In this document: one piece after another, positions 44,362 to 53,614 of the stretch
Numbering within the stretch: the stretch's first letter is position 1
Layout of the letters: each line of letters starts with the position of its first letter
NCBI GenBank assembly: GCA_012798695.1
Contig: JAAZMR010000128.1
Location: 1-54,813 of the forward strand
Origin: Bacillota bacterium
GTDB taxonomy: Bacteria; Bacillota; Limnochordia; DTU087
DNA: 54,813 nt
Direction of reading: 5' to 3'
Made by a program: the position numbers and the translations under genes
The notes under the pieces: generated by a model
Told to the model about the DNA's origin: nothing
The model's database searches: none
Seen by the model: the letters and a program-made list of their open reading frames with translations, nothing else

Positions 44362-46383
44362 TCAATGTGTTATCACCCTTACAACTCCCCGGTCTAATCT
44401 CGCAATGGCCTCATTCAGCCTGTTGCGGTCTTGTTGATGTGAAGCCGCTGACAAGATCTGCCGGAGTAAATCGATGGATTGACGGCAGACACTGACCAGG
44501 TCTCCAGGATCAAGCGGATGCTTCTTCAGGACATCGCCTAGGCTTAGGCCTTTAGCCCAGCCGGAGATAGCCGGGGATATGGCTGGATAAATCGAGAACG
44601 GTGTTGCCAGCTGCGTAATATCAATCCTACATGACCTTTCATTGATCAGATCCACGGCTGGCATCCATCTAGGCGGCGAAAGAGTGAAGGTCGGATCACT
44701 GGACCTGGGGGAATAGATAATGGCTGCTACCAGGCCCGCCAGATCAGAAGGACTGAGCTCGTGGATGAGTCCACTGGCGATCAGCTCGGTGACCAAGATC
44801 TCTTGAACGTAGATGTTCCGGCAGATGCGGCCCTTAGAAAGCAATTCGGTCCCCTCTATATATCCTAGCTTTTGTAATAGTATCCATTTCTCTTTGAAAT
44901 CATCCATCAGTTCGTCGGCACTGCGGATCTCTATTAGGCCTTGCTGGCTCTGAAAGCTAGATAAGGTCTTGTCAAGCAAAACCTCTATTTCCTGAGGTGT
45001 GAAACGAGCCAGTAGATTAACTACCATATTAAATGAAATACTAATACGGCTGTGGATAGGCTCAATATCAGTCTCATCCCAGACTGGTAGTTGATCGGGT
45101 GAAACGTGATCCATGCGGGAAATAACCGTACCTAGCTTATCCCAGCCTCGTCGACCGGCCCTACCGGCCATCTGGAAATACTCGTGCTGAGTGAGCGGTC
45201 TAAGCTCTTCACCATCGAATTTTACCAGGGTATCGAAGCAAACGGTTCTCACCGGCATGTTTACACCGACGGCAAAGGTTTCGGTGGCATAGATCACCTT
45301 GAGCAACCGTCTTTCGAGCAGGTTTTCGGTAATCTCTCGTACCAAAGGTAGGAGTCCAGCGTGATGTACGCCTATTCCTCGCAGCCATTGCCTTTGCCAG
45401 GTGCCATATTTGGGGATGTCATTGGCAGTCAAGCCTGTTTCCTGCAGCTTACGGCGAACAGTGACTCGCACTGCTTCCTTCTCCTTGCGGGAGAGGTAGT
45501 TGACATGAGTGGCCAATTCTTTGGCTTTTTCCTCACACCCTTCCCGACTGAATGCGAAGTAAAGACAGGGAAACAGTCCACTGGTTGCCACGTAATGAAC
45601 AAGATCAAGGTGAGTTGTCAATGGTCCCCTGGGGCTCCTTGCGGCTGGATGGCGACTTGCTAGGGACAGCTCATCCCAGCTCAAGGTACCGCCTTTGGTA
45701 TCAGCGCCCACTGATGGGGATTCTACCATGGCCTGGATGAAGTCCCCCATCTCGACTGCCTGGCATTGGCTGTTAAAATACATGTGTCGTAGCGGGACAG
45801 CCCGCGTCGCGTGTTCCACAATGGCGACGGGTTGAGAGACAGATTCAATCCAGGCTCCTAGTTGATCAGCATTGGGGATAGTAGCAGAGAGTCCTAGAAT
45901 CTTGGTTGCCCTTGGCATAAAGAGAATGGCCTCTTCCCATACCGTGCCGCGCTCAGGATGATTAAGGTAGTGGATCTCATCAAAAATGACCCAACTGATG
46001 CTAGAGACAGTAGTATCACTCCGGATCAGCATATTGCGGAGAATCTCAGTGGTCATGACCACCACCGGTGCGGCTTGTTGGTAAGAAACATCACCGGTGA
46101 CAATACCAACATGTTGTTTACCATGGCGGCGAAAAAACTCCCTATATTTCTGATTCACTAAAGCCTTGATGGGGGCAGTATAGATTAATCTTTGCTTTGC
46201 TTCAATAGTCTTTTCTACGAGAAAATCAGCAATAAGGGTCTTCCCGGTACCGGTAGGAGCTGATACTAGGGTAGAAGTATCATGCTGTAGATACCAGATG
46301 GCTTGCTGTTGAAATTCGTCCAAGACTAGTCCCCTGTACTTATAGGGTATAGGATTCCGTCTGTGTCGTTTTCTGGCAGCCAA
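44362..46383 (-). CDS. Ski2-like superfamily II RNA helicase (second copy)
   Basis: A 673-residue DExH helicase, paralogous to that at 30.2 kb. Motifs: LDEFQQQAI, APTGTGKT, TAPIKALVNQKY, GIVTGDVSYQQAAP, DEIHYL, GLSATIPN, HHAGLLP, ATETFAVGVNMP and QMAGRAGRRG. It lacks the long Cys/His helical insert of the first copy and has instead about 40 extra residues after motif III (near 215-255) with a Ser/Pro-rich stretch. The end is DSHCT-like. The TTG start at 46383 follows AGGAGCGGAG. Likely an RNA-handling enzyme; the two copies may divide substrates. Confidence 0.87.
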   Translation of the reverse strand: MAARKRHRRNPIPYKYRGLVLDEFQQQAIWYLQHDTSTLVSAPTGTGKTLIADFLVEKTIEAKQRLIYTAPIKALVNQKYREFFRRHGKQHVGIVTGDVSYQQAAPVVVMTTEILRNMLIRSDTTVSSISWVIFDEIHYLNHPERGTVWEEAILFMPRATKILGLSATIPNADQLGAWIESVSQPVAIVEHATRAVPLRHMYFNSQCQAVEMGDFIQAMVESPSVGADTKGGTLSWDELSLASRHPAARSPRGPLTTHLDLVHYVATSGLFPCLYFAFSREGCEEKAKELATHVNYLSRKEKEAVRVTVRRKLQETGLTANDIPKYGTWQRQWLRGIGVHHAGLLPLVREITENLLERRLLKVIYATETFAVGVNMPVRTVCFDTLVKFDGEELRPLTQHEYFQMAGRAGRRGWDKLGTVISRMDHVSPDQLPVWDETDIEPIHSRISISFNMVVNLLARFTPQEIEVLLDKTLSSFQSQQGLIEIRSADELMDDFKEKWILLQKLGYIEGTELLSKGRICRNIYVQEILVTELIASGLIHELSPSDLAGLVAAIIYSPRSSDPTFTLSPPRWMPAVDLINERSCRIDITQLATPFSIYPAISPAISGWAKGLSLGDVLKKHPLDPGDLVSVCRQSIDLLRQILSAASHQQDRNRLNEAIARLDRGVVRVITH

Positions 46384-46587
46384 AGTGCTCCGCTCCTATC
46401 TGTGATAGTACTTATCTTAATCTTAACAGAAAAGCTGGTTTTAACCCAGTTCACTCAATGGTATGTGTATAGGTTCTCTATGTCGGCAGGAACTGCAGCG
46501 CTGGGTGTCGAACGGATGACCATTCAGATAAGCTTGATGGAGCTCGCAGATTCTTAAGCTCATGCAGCAATTTGGGAGGTAGGCAGC

Positions 46588-47094
46588 ATGCCGAAAGACA
46601 ACAGCTTACACTTGCTGGTTCTTGTCGCCCTGTTCACCGCTCTGGTGGCATTAGCAACCATGGTAATTAATGTGCCCATGGTTGCCACTCAAGGGTTCAT
46701 TAATGTAGGTGATACGATTATCTTTCTCAGTGCTCTATTGATGGGTCCTAGAGTTGGCATAATCGCCGGAGGACTTGGCTCAGCACTGGCAGACCTCTTG
46801 CTGGGATATGCTCACTGGGCGCCCTGGACCTTGGTAATCAAAGCAGTAGAAGGGCTCATTGCAGGCTTGATTGGGCATGCTGTCTATCGTAAAGAGCGGC
46901 AGGTCGGTTTCCGGGTGATCATTGCCTTAGTCATTTCTGCGCTCTGGATGGTAGTGGGTTATTACCTTGCTGGCGGGGTAATGGTTGGATTCCACACCGC
47001 ATTAGCTAGTGTGCCCGGCAACTTGTTACAAGGTCTGGGAAGTGTAATTCTGGCATTACCCTTGTTACATGCTTTTCGTAATCTTAGAACATGA
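46588..47094 (+). CDS. ECF transporter S component
   Basis: A 168-residue membrane protein with five or six hydrophobic segments, of the ECF substrate-binding type (PF07155-like). FINVGDTIIFLSALLMGPRVGIIAGGLGSALADLLLGY is the core, and WTLVIKAVEGLIAGL the next helix. It captures a vitamin or precursor and pairs with the shared EcfA/EcfT module encoded elsewhere. Substrate unknown; I could not recognise a riboswitch in the 204 bases upstream that would reveal it. ATG at 46588 follows GGGAGG. Confidence 0.87.
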   Translation: MPKDNSLHLLVLVALFTALVALATMVINVPMVATQGFINVGDTIIFLSALLMGPRVGIIAGGLGSALADLLLGYAHWAPWTLVIKAVEGLIAGLIGHAVYRKERQVGFRVIIALVISALWMVVGYYLAGGVMVGFHTALASVPGNLLQGLGSVILALPLLHAFRNLRT

Positions 47095-47351
47095 GCCAGC
47101 TTCCTCGGGGTTTCCTCAGGAAAACCTCATAACCCATAGCCGAGAACGATGGCTTTGGGTAGACTTGCAGGAGAGCGAAGATTCGACTGGGCAGGAAGTT
47201 CTCTGCCTTTGCAGAAGTTTCTAAGAGATGGGATTGTGGGAAAGCGTACCGCAAGGTTCGGCGAATTGGACTGCGGTTCATGAATATGCGGAACTGGGCG
47301 CAGCTTCTTCTCCATAGCCGTGGCCCGATTCTATGAAAGGGGAAACGCACG

Positions 47352-48428
47352 ATGAGGCAAGCAGTGCAAGTTCGAAGGACTATCACCATGTTCGTCTGTC
47401 TGGTTGCGGCGATGGTGTTGGTGCCAACTCTGGTTACAGCCGAACAGACCCCGGCAGAAGAGGTTTTAGCCATTACTGTGGATAAGGCCGTAGAAATTGC
47501 TAATGATAACAACCTGGCGTTAGCATTGGCTCGTTTGGAAGTAGAACATGCTGAAAAGCAGCTTACCAAAGCTCAGGCAGACGCCGCTTTGGCACCATCT
47601 CCAGTAGCAATACGTCAAGCGGAAGTGGTGGTAGAAACCCAAGAACTCCTGCTGAAACAGGCCCGACGCCAGGTCGATCTACAGGTGCGCAGTGCCTATT
47701 ATACAGCTATAAGCAAAATGCAGCAGAGAGTTATTGCTGAAGAAAGTTTAGACCAGGTGGAGCAGCAGCTCAAGATCATCACAGCCAAGCATGAGGAAGG
47801 GTTAGCCACAAAGCTAGACCTGATTAGTGCAGAAAAGAGTGTATTACAGGCCCAGGGTTCACTGGAATCAGCTTTAGCAGAAGAAGAGCTAGCCGTGTTG
47901 GAGCTTAAGAGGGTAATGGGGCTAGCTTATACAGAGCCAATAGCCATAGAGCCTGCTGACGCGCTAACAGAACCCATAGAGCTTTCACCGGAGCAAGTAG
48001 TATCCAAAGTTCTTGCCAACAGCCTCGATTTGATTCGCTTACAATGGGCCTTAGAGATCAGCCAGATGCAGGAGGAAAGTGCCCGCAATGAGTATACGGC
48101 TCCCCTAATCAAAGACATCTATGCGAACCGGCGAATGAAGGCGGAGCTCGATCTGAAAGAAGCGACTCGGGCTATCTACTTGCAGGCGAAACAAGCTTGG
48201 TATAGCTTCACGCAGGCAGAGAATAGAGTACAGCTATCAGAGAAAGAGCTGGAGGCAGCGGAAGAGAATTACCGGATAGTCAAAACCCGGTTTGATGGTG
48301 GTCTGGAAATCCCTAATAGTTTGCTCCGTGCCCAGATTGGTCTTACCTCGGCTCAACATGCGGCTGTTGCGGCCATATTCGAGCATAACCTTGCCCGGAT
48401 CCGACTACTGAACCTGATGGGAGAATAA
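47352..48428 (+). CDS. TolC-family outer-membrane-type protein, short
   Basis: A 358-residue protein with a signal peptide (TMFVCLVAAMVLVPTLVTA, cleavage about residue 31) and repeated long amphipathic helices. ITVDKAVEIANDNNLALALARLEVEHAEKQL is a typical OEP-domain opening. The second half contains ALEISQMQEESARNEYTAPL and a closing helix, with RFDGGLEIPNSLLRAQ. It is shorter than classic TolC (about 420-490 residues), so some beta strands may be missing. ATG at 47352 follows AAAGGGG. The next gene is a longer member of the same family. Its presence suggests an outer membrane. Confidence 0.8.
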   Translation: MRQAVQVRRTITMFVCLVAAMVLVPTLVTAEQTPAEEVLAITVDKAVEIANDNNLALALARLEVEHAEKQLTKAQADAALAPSPVAIRQAEVVVETQELLLKQARRQVDLQVRSAYYTAISKMQQRVIAEESLDQVEQQLKIITAKHEEGLATKLDLISAEKSVLQAQGSLESALAEEELAVLELKRVMGLAYTEPIAIEPADALTEPIELSPEQVVSKVLANSLDLIRLQWALEISQMQEESARNEYTAPLIKDIYANRRMKAELDLKEATRAIYLQAKQAWYSFTQAENRVQLSEKELEAAEENYRIVKTRFDGGLEIPNSLLRAQIGLTSAQHAAVAAIFEHNLARIRLLNLMGE

Positions 48429-48447
48429 GGACGAGGGAAGTGGCAAG

Positions 48448-50004
48448 ATGGTTTTTCCTGAAAGCAAACGAGAAAAGGCTGAGACAAAAGCCAGGCATAT
48501 TGGCACAGTTATGCTCCTGTGTTTGACCTTTCTCTTGGTGGCTGGAATTTCTGGTACACAGTCAGTGATTGCTCAGGAAGAAGTAATAGGCGAACCTAAA
48601 GGAGTGCTGCATACTTACTCACTAGAAGAGACCGTTCTTGCAGCTCTAAAACAAAATGCTGCCTTGTGGCAGGCCGAGCTGCAAGTGCGTCAAGCCCAGG
48701 CGGCAGTACTAGCTGAACAGGGTAAAGCCGAATTGCAGGGATTTATGACACCTATAGTAGGTGCAGGGACGTTAGGAAGACTGGAATGGGCTGAGAAAGC
48801 TATCGATGACGAGACTATTAGGAAACGTGCTGCCGATCAACATGCCTGGGAAGGCGGTCTGCGGGTTGGTTTTAGCAAACCTCTATCTACCGGGGGGCTC
48901 TTCTCACTAGGGCTTAACTGGGGGGCTGCCGCTGGGTTGGGTAGCACCGAATTGGGGGAGAAAGTTTATTCTACCGCCCTCATTAGTGAGATAACATGGA
49001 ATCAACCACTGTGGCGTAATCCTACAACACTTGAGCCGTGGTGGGCTATCCAGACAGCAGATGATGTCTATGTAAAGGCCAAGCTGACTAGAGATACTAT
49101 AACTCGAGATGTAATCGTGGCGGTAACGACCATGTTTTTCGAAACAGTGCAGGCCAATGAGCAGTTAGATGTGGCTCTCAAGGCATTGGAGTCCATGCAA
49201 GAGCAGAGGCGCATGGTTGAGGACAGAGTTAGCCGGGGTCTAGGAGGGTCCTTGGATCTGCGCACAGCGGAAATTGAAATGGCTGCAGCCCAGCATGCAG
49301 TATCGCAAAGTCGCCGTCATTTGGATCTGGCCCGGCGCCGGTTGTCTCAAGCCACCGGATTGAGTCTAAGTGGGATGACCCGCTTGGCGCCCCCACCACC
49401 CATCACATGGGGCACAACCCTAGATGTGGCTATAACTACGGCGCTGCATAACAGCATAGATTTGCAGAGACTAGAGGTTGATCTGAACGCTGCCAGGCGG
49501 GCCTGGTTGAAAGCACAAGAAGAGAAAAAGCCGCGTTTTGATACAAACTGGTCATTGAATCAGGCTGGTGAGTGGCGTGTGGGCCTGGAAGTCACATGGT
49601 CATTTTGGGATGGCCATACAGCCCAACAGAGACTAGAAGCTGCTGCCCTAGAGCTGCAAAAGGTCAACACCCAGCTGGAGACCATAACCGAGGAGATCAA
49701 ACTGAATATCCGCCGTGCACATTATGACTATCTAGCCAGTGAGGAGCAGGTGGAGCTAGCTGATCTGAAATTCACCCGGGCTGAGGAACTACTGGAAACC
49801 ACTCGGCGTCGCTATGGCCTGCGGATGACTACTGAGTTGGAAATGATGAATGCTCTCAATCAAGTGCGAGAGGCCAAGGCTGAGCAATCATCAGCTTCAT
49901 ATGCCCGGACCTGTGCAGCTATTCAATTGTTGGCATGTACCGATCAACTAGGTAGGGTATTCCCCAATATTAGCTGGGATGAGGTGGAGTCACGCCGGCA
50001 ATAG
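48448..50004 (+). CDS. TolC-family outer-membrane efflux protein, full length
   Basis: A 518-residue protein with an N-terminal signal (VMLLCLTFLLVAGISGTQSVIA, cleavage about residue 47) and the two-fold OEP layout: YSLEETVLAALKQNAALWQAELQVRQAQAAV opens repeat one, LDVAITTALHNSIDLQRLEVDLNAARRAWL repeat two. Central stretches (RVGFSKPLSTGGLFSLGLNWGA, then ALISEITWNQPLW) look like beta strands of a barrel. It begins 19 bases after its shorter paralogue. No membrane-fusion or inner-membrane pump gene adjoins, which is unusual. A role in export through an outer membrane is inferred. Confidence 0.85.
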   Translation: MVFPESKREKAETKARHIGTVMLLCLTFLLVAGISGTQSVIAQEEVIGEPKGVLHTYSLEETVLAALKQNAALWQAELQVRQAQAAVLAEQGKAELQGFMTPIVGAGTLGRLEWAEKAIDDETIRKRAADQHAWEGGLRVGFSKPLSTGGLFSLGLNWGAAAGLGSTELGEKVYSTALISEITWNQPLWRNPTTLEPWWAIQTADDVYVKAKLTRDTITRDVIVAVTTMFFETVQANEQLDVALKALESMQEQRRMVEDRVSRGLGGSLDLRTAEIEMAAAQHAVSQSRRHLDLARRRLSQATGLSLSGMTRLAPPPPITWGTTLDVAITTALHNSIDLQRLEVDLNAARRAWLKAQEEKKPRFDTNWSLNQAGEWRVGLEVTWSFWDGHTAQQRLEAAALELQKVNTQLETITEEIKLNIRRAHYDYLASEEQVELADLKFTRAEELLETTRRRYGLRMTTELEMMNALNQVREAKAEQSSASYARTCAAIQLLACTDQLGRVFPNISWDEVESRRQ

Positions 50005-50018
50005 CGAATTGGCGAGTA

Positions 50019-50047
50019 TTGCAGTTCGATACTCTGTATGGTATCAT
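50019..50047 (+). promoter_or_regulatory. Promoter upstream of tadA
   Basis: TTGCAG (50019-50024), a 17-base spacer and TATCAT (50042-50047). It is followed by a 6-pair hairpin GGACCC/GGGTCC (about 50084-50108) before the start codon. Confidence 0.5.
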
Positions 50048-50123
50048 ATTCGGGTAGTGAGGCTGTTGGAATACCGATGCAAGGACCCGGTATCAGAACC
50101 AGGGTCCCAAAAGGACAAATCCT

Positions 50124-50585
50124 ATGGATGAGCTAGATAGATTCTACATGCAGGCCGCACTAGAAGAGGCTCTGGAGGCATATGAGGTAGGAGAAGTGCC
50201 TATCGGAGCAGTCGTGGTGCGGAGGGGAGAGATCATCGGCAAAGGGCATAACCGGCGAGAAACATGGAAAGATCCTACAGCCCATGCTGAGCTTCTGGCT
50301 ATTCGGGAAGCGTGTCAGCAGCTCGGTGGCTGGCGGTTGACGGAAAGCACTCTATATGTTACAATAGAACCCTGTTCCATGTGTGCTGGCGCCATAGTAT
50401 TGGCCCGAATACCCCGGCTCGTCTATGGAGCTCAGGATCCAAAAGCAGGAGCGGTCGACTCTCTTTTCGATCTTGTCCGACGGGAGGATCTCAACCACAG
50501 AGTGGAAGTCACCAGCGGTGTCTTGGAGGATGAATGTCGGGCGCTTATGCGAGAGTTTTTCCAGGAGCTGCGGGGTAAGAGCTAG
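50124..50585 (+). CDS. tadA: tRNA-specific adenosine deaminase
   Basis: A 153-residue zinc deaminase that turns A34 into inosine in tRNA-Arg(ACG). The motif is [11 protein letters not shown] with the zinc His and catalytic Glu, followed by [15 protein letters not shown] with the two zinc Cys. [12 protein letters not shown] and the end also match TadA. ATG at 50124 follows AAAAGGACAAATCCT. As in Bacillus, it heads the tadA-scr-dnaX order, here with two tRNA-Ser genes inserted. Confidence 0.95.
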   Translation: MDELDRFYMQAALEEALEAYEVGEVPIGAVVVRRGEIIGKGHNRRETWKDPTAHAELLAIREACQQLGGWRLTESTLYVTIEPCSMCAGAIVLARIPRLVYGAQDPKAGAVDSLFDLVRREDLNHRVEVTSGVLEDECRALMREFFQELRGKS

Positions 50586-50593
50586 CAGCAAAG

Positions 50594-50686
<93 letters not shown>

Positions 50687-50734
50687 AAACAGTAATGAGT
50701 AGACATATGACTACTGCATCGGCACAATTGATTG

Positions 50735-50825
<91 letters not shown>

Positions 50826-50862
50826 GCAAATCCGGACAGGGGCAATACCTGGCCGGATTTGC
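50826..50862 (+). terminator. Stem-loop after the tRNA-Ser pair
   Basis: Perfect 10-pair stem GCAAATCCGG (50826-50835) with CCGGATTTGC (50853-50862), two bases after the tRNA CCA. Only ATCTTAGTT follows, so termination is likely but not textbook. Confidence 0.6.
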
Positions 50863-50896
50863 ATCTTAGTTCGACGATTGACCTATCCCGGTTATC

Positions 50897-50925
50897 TTGA
50901 CTTTCGGTCATTAGCCGAGTATAAT
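50897..50925 (+). promoter_or_regulatory. Promoter of SRP RNA
   Basis: TTGACT (50897-50902), a 17-base spacer and TATAAT (50920-50925), a near-consensus sigma-A promoter, about 30 bases before the mature RNA. Confidence 0.8.
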
Positions 50926-50954
50926 TTTCAACGGATAGTAAATAGTCAATAATA

Positions 50955-51225
50955 TTGCCGTGCTAGACGGGGCAGTAGCGGGGCCCTGAACCCGAAAACC
51001 GCTATAGCGGGGTCGAATTCCCGCTTCAGGGTTGGGCCAACGGGGCCTGGTCCGGGCAAGTGGTGTTGACGATTGGGTCTTGCGCAATAAGGCTTCATGA
51101 ATCCCGTCAGGTCCGGGAGGAAGCAGCGGTAAGTGAACAACCTTATGTGCCGCGAGGGTGCCTAGTCCGAGCTAACGACCTGGGTGCCGCTCGGGGGTGT
51201 CGATTCGAGAGCGGGTGCACGGCAG
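50955..51225 (+). ncRNA. ffs: Signal recognition particle RNA, long Firmicute form
   Basis: About 270 bases of the long SRP RNA of Gram-positive spore formers (Bacillus scr type), with an Alu domain. The 5' part has GACGGGG, then ACCCGAAAACCGCTATAGCG. The conserved tip is GTCAGGTCCGGGAGGAAGCA with GCGGTAAG near 51107-51134. Ends pair: TTGCCGTGC at the 5' end with GCACGGCAG at the 3' end. It binds Ffh and targets membrane and secreted proteins. Own promoter and terminator visible. Confidence 0.95.
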
Positions 51226-51229
51226 TTTG

Positions 51230-51258
51230 ACGGCTGGATGATGAGTCCGGCCGTTTTT
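51230..51258 (+). terminator. Terminator of SRP RNA
   Basis: Nine-pair stem ACGGCTGGA/TCCGGCCGT (one T-G pair), loop TGATGAG, then TTTTTA. Immediately follows the RNA 3' end. Confidence 0.88.
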
Positions 51259-51392
51259 ACATATTGATAAGAACGAGTATCTGCGTACGGTTCGGGAGTA
51301 TTTCGATTGCTGGTCGGTGATTTGGTGGGCAGGATATTGGATCTTTGATCAGAAAGTACTAAGAGAAATGAACTAACTTCGGAGGCGGTGGC

Positions 51393-53246
51393 ATGTCTTA
51401 TCTTTCCCTGTATCGGAAATACCGGCCGCAGCGGTTCGAAGATGTGATTGGCCAAGAACCGGTAGTTCGCACCCTGTGGAATGCTTTAGAGCGTGGTCGG
51501 GTCGCTCATGCATATATGTTTTCCGGACCCCGAGGAACTGGCAAGACGTCACTGGCGCGTCTCTTGGCTAAGGGCCTGAACTGCCGTCAAGGACCTACGG
51601 CAGAGCCCTGCAATGTGTGCTCAAACTGTCAACGAATCAGTGATGGATACGCTATGGATGTGATTGAGATAGACGGGGCCTCTAATCGGGGGATCGACGA
51701 AATCCGGGATCTACGGGAGAATGTACGATTCGCTCCGACCGAAGGCGGATATAAGGTATACATTATTGATGAAGTCCATATGCTCACAACAGATGCTTTC
51801 AATGCCCTATTGAAGACTCTAGAGGAGCCTCCGGAGCGCGTGGTATTTGTACTGGCAACCACTGAGCCCCACAAAGTCCCAGAGACTATTGCATCCCGTT
51901 GCCAGAGGTTTGAGTTTCGCAATTTCACAACTGGGCAACTGATTGCGCGACTGGAGCAAGTGGTTGAGGCGGAGGAGCTGGATGTGGCTCCCGCGGCACT
52001 GAAACTGATTGGGCGCCATGCGGCTGGCGGTATGCGAGATGCTTTGGCACTTCTAGATCAATCCATATCATTCCAAAGTGGTCGGATTGAAGAGAGTCAC
52101 ATAGCGGAGCTGTTAGGTGTTGTTCCTGAAGAGCAGCTATACGAACTACTGAACAGCATAGCCGGAAAGGAAAGAGTGGCTGCCATTACCCTCGTTCATG
52201 AAATGATTGGCAGCGGAGCAGATCCAGCTCAATTGACTAAAGATTGCATCAGCCTTCTCCGAGACCTAATGTTGACCAAAGCAGATGATTCGGAAGCTGT
52301 GCTAATGGCGGAGAACGAGAACTGGGCGCACAGATGGCCTCAGCTAGCCTCCCTGGAATTAGATGGTATCTTAACACTCATTGACGTGCTCTCACGGGCT
52401 GTAGCTGACATGCGGTGGATGTCTCCAGTCTGGCTTCCCTTGGAAATGGCCGTGGTGCGAAGTGCGGGAGGCAATCAGGAGCCAAATAGACAGCCAGCTA
52501 ATTCTCAAAGAGACTGGGTAGGGCAGGGTGAGCTCGCCCAAAGATTGGATCGTCTTGAAGCTGCAGTCAGAGAGCTTCAGGCTGGCGATAAACCCTCCGA
52601 TACCCCGGTAAAGTCGCCCAACATTCCCACCAGCAATATGAGTGCATCTGATCAAGCCTCTACAGCGAGTGATGGGAGGAGAAGCGATACAGATCGGGAC
52701 TTCTCACCATCCAATGATAGGCAGGCAGAGTTACGCTCTTTGGTCTCAAGATGGGACGAAGTTTCCGAACTATTGAAGCAAGAACGTCAAGCTCCAGTAG
52801 AGGCATTTTTGAGGGAAGGAAGGCCATGGGGAATAGACCAGGAAGGGAGACTACTCCTCGTTTTTCCACGGACGAAAGAGTTTCATAAGGTTAGTCTCGA
52901 ACAACCGATGAATAAAGAAGTACTGGAAAGAGTTCTGGCCCCGTTGATGGGAAGGGCTGTAGAGGTATTATGTTATTTTGAAGATGAGGCACCAACATCG
53001 TGTGCTATTGCTGAAAAAGACATTACCGGGTCAGATAGTGGGGAAAACCAGCCTGCAGCTGAGATGGATAACTGGGCTCCTGCGGAGGACATGTCGGCCC
53101 TGGGTCAGCAGGAAAACGCAATACCTATGAGCAAGCAGCAAGAGAGTAAAGTGGCTGGAAACCCAGCTTTGGAAGCAGCTTTCAGGGTGTTTGGCGGGAC
53201 AGTGGTCGAACTTAGGGATGAGAGTGGAGAGGGGTCGGAAGAGTAG
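51393..53246 (+). CDS. dnaX: DNA polymerase III gamma/tau subunit
   Basis: A 617-residue clamp-loader ATPase. YRKYRPQRFEDVIGQEPVVRTL opens it, Walker A is GPRGTGKTS, zinc-site Cys lie in NCRQGPTAEPCNVCSNC, Walker B is IIDEVHML and the sensor ATTEPHKVPETI. ATPase domains end near 365. A disordered linker (about 365-450) rich in Ser, Asp and Pro leads to the C-terminal tau-type domain that binds the polymerase. ATG at 51393 follows GGAGGCGG. Only a full-length product is indicated; I saw no good slippery site at the gamma/tau border. Overlaps the next gene by one base. Confidence 0.97.
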   Translation: MSYLSLYRKYRPQRFEDVIGQEPVVRTLWNALERGRVAHAYMFSGPRGTGKTSLARLLAKGLNCRQGPTAEPCNVCSNCQRISDGYAMDVIEIDGASNRGIDEIRDLRENVRFAPTEGGYKVYIIDEVHMLTTDAFNALLKTLEEPPERVVFVLATTEPHKVPETIASRCQRFEFRNFTTGQLIARLEQVVEAEELDVAPAALKLIGRHAAGGMRDALALLDQSISFQSGRIEESHIAELLGVVPEEQLYELLNSIAGKERVAAITLVHEMIGSGADPAQLTKDCISLLRDLMLTKADDSEAVLMAENENWAHRWPQLASLELDGILTLIDVLSRAVADMRWMSPVWLPLEMAVVRSAGGNQEPNRQPANSQRDWVGQGELAQRLDRLEAAVRELQAGDKPSDTPVKSPNIPTSNMSASDQASTASDGRRSDTDRDFSPSNDRQAELRSLVSRWDEVSELLKQERQAPVEAFLREGRPWGIDQEGRLLLVFPRTKEFHKVSLEQPMNKEVLERVLAPLMGRAVEVLCYFEDEAPTSCAIAEKDITGSDSGENQPAAEMDNWAPAEDMSALGQQENAIPMSKQQESKVAGNPALEAAFRVFGGTVVELRDESGEGSEE

Positions 53247-53569
53247 TGAAGAACATGAGAAAGATGATGAAAGAAGTCCAAAAAATGCAGGCCGAGATGG
53301 CTCGAGTGCAAGAAGAGTTGGGTGACAAGACCGTCGAAGCCAGTGCCGGCGGAGGCGTGGTACGGGTAGTGATGAACGGGCATCTGGCAATCAAGGAGGT
53401 AGTGATTGAACCGGTGGCCGTTGACCCCGATGATCTGGAGATGTTGCAGGACTTGATAATGGCGGCTGTGAATGAAGCGATTCGTATGGCCCAGGAGATG
53501 AGTGCCGAGGAGATGGAAAAAGTAGCTGGAGGCCTAGATTTGTCTGGCCTACCAGGAGGATTGTTCTAG
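53246..53569 (+). CDS. yaaK: YbaB/EbfC nucleoid-associated protein
   Basis: A 107-residue DNA-binding protein. NMRKMMKEVQKMQAEMARVQEEL is the N-terminal helix, EASAGGGVVRVVMNGHLAIKEVVIEP the beta sheet, and the end is GLDLSGLPGGLF, as in the family. It acts as a dimer clamp on DNA. GTG at 53246 overlaps the dnaX stop by one base; ATG at 53255 is an alternative. Translational coupling with dnaX is likely. Confidence 0.95.
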   Translation: MKNMRKMMKEVQKMQAEMARVQEELGDKTVEASAGGGVVRVVMNGHLAIKEVVIEPVAVDPDDLEMLQDLIMAAVNEAIRMAQEMSAEEMEKVAGGLDLSGLPGGLF

Positions 53570-53614
53570 GGGAATAACTCGTTTGCTGGCGGAATAAAAG
53601 GAGATCGGAAGAGC

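Noticed and set aside
46384-46587. Vitamin riboswitch upstream of the ECF S component
   Set aside because: No known TPP, FMN, cobalamin, preQ1 or THF core could be matched by eye.
50955-51035. A tRNA at the start of the SRP RNA region (GGGGTCGAATTCCCG looks like a T arm)
   Set aside because: No acceptor or anticodon stem fits, and the stretch matches the Alu part of long SRP RNA.
53000-53030. GAAAAAG run near the dnaX 3' end as a gamma/tau frameshift site
   Set aside because: It lies far past the border where a gamma form would end and lacks a clear stem-loop, so I do not claim frameshifting.
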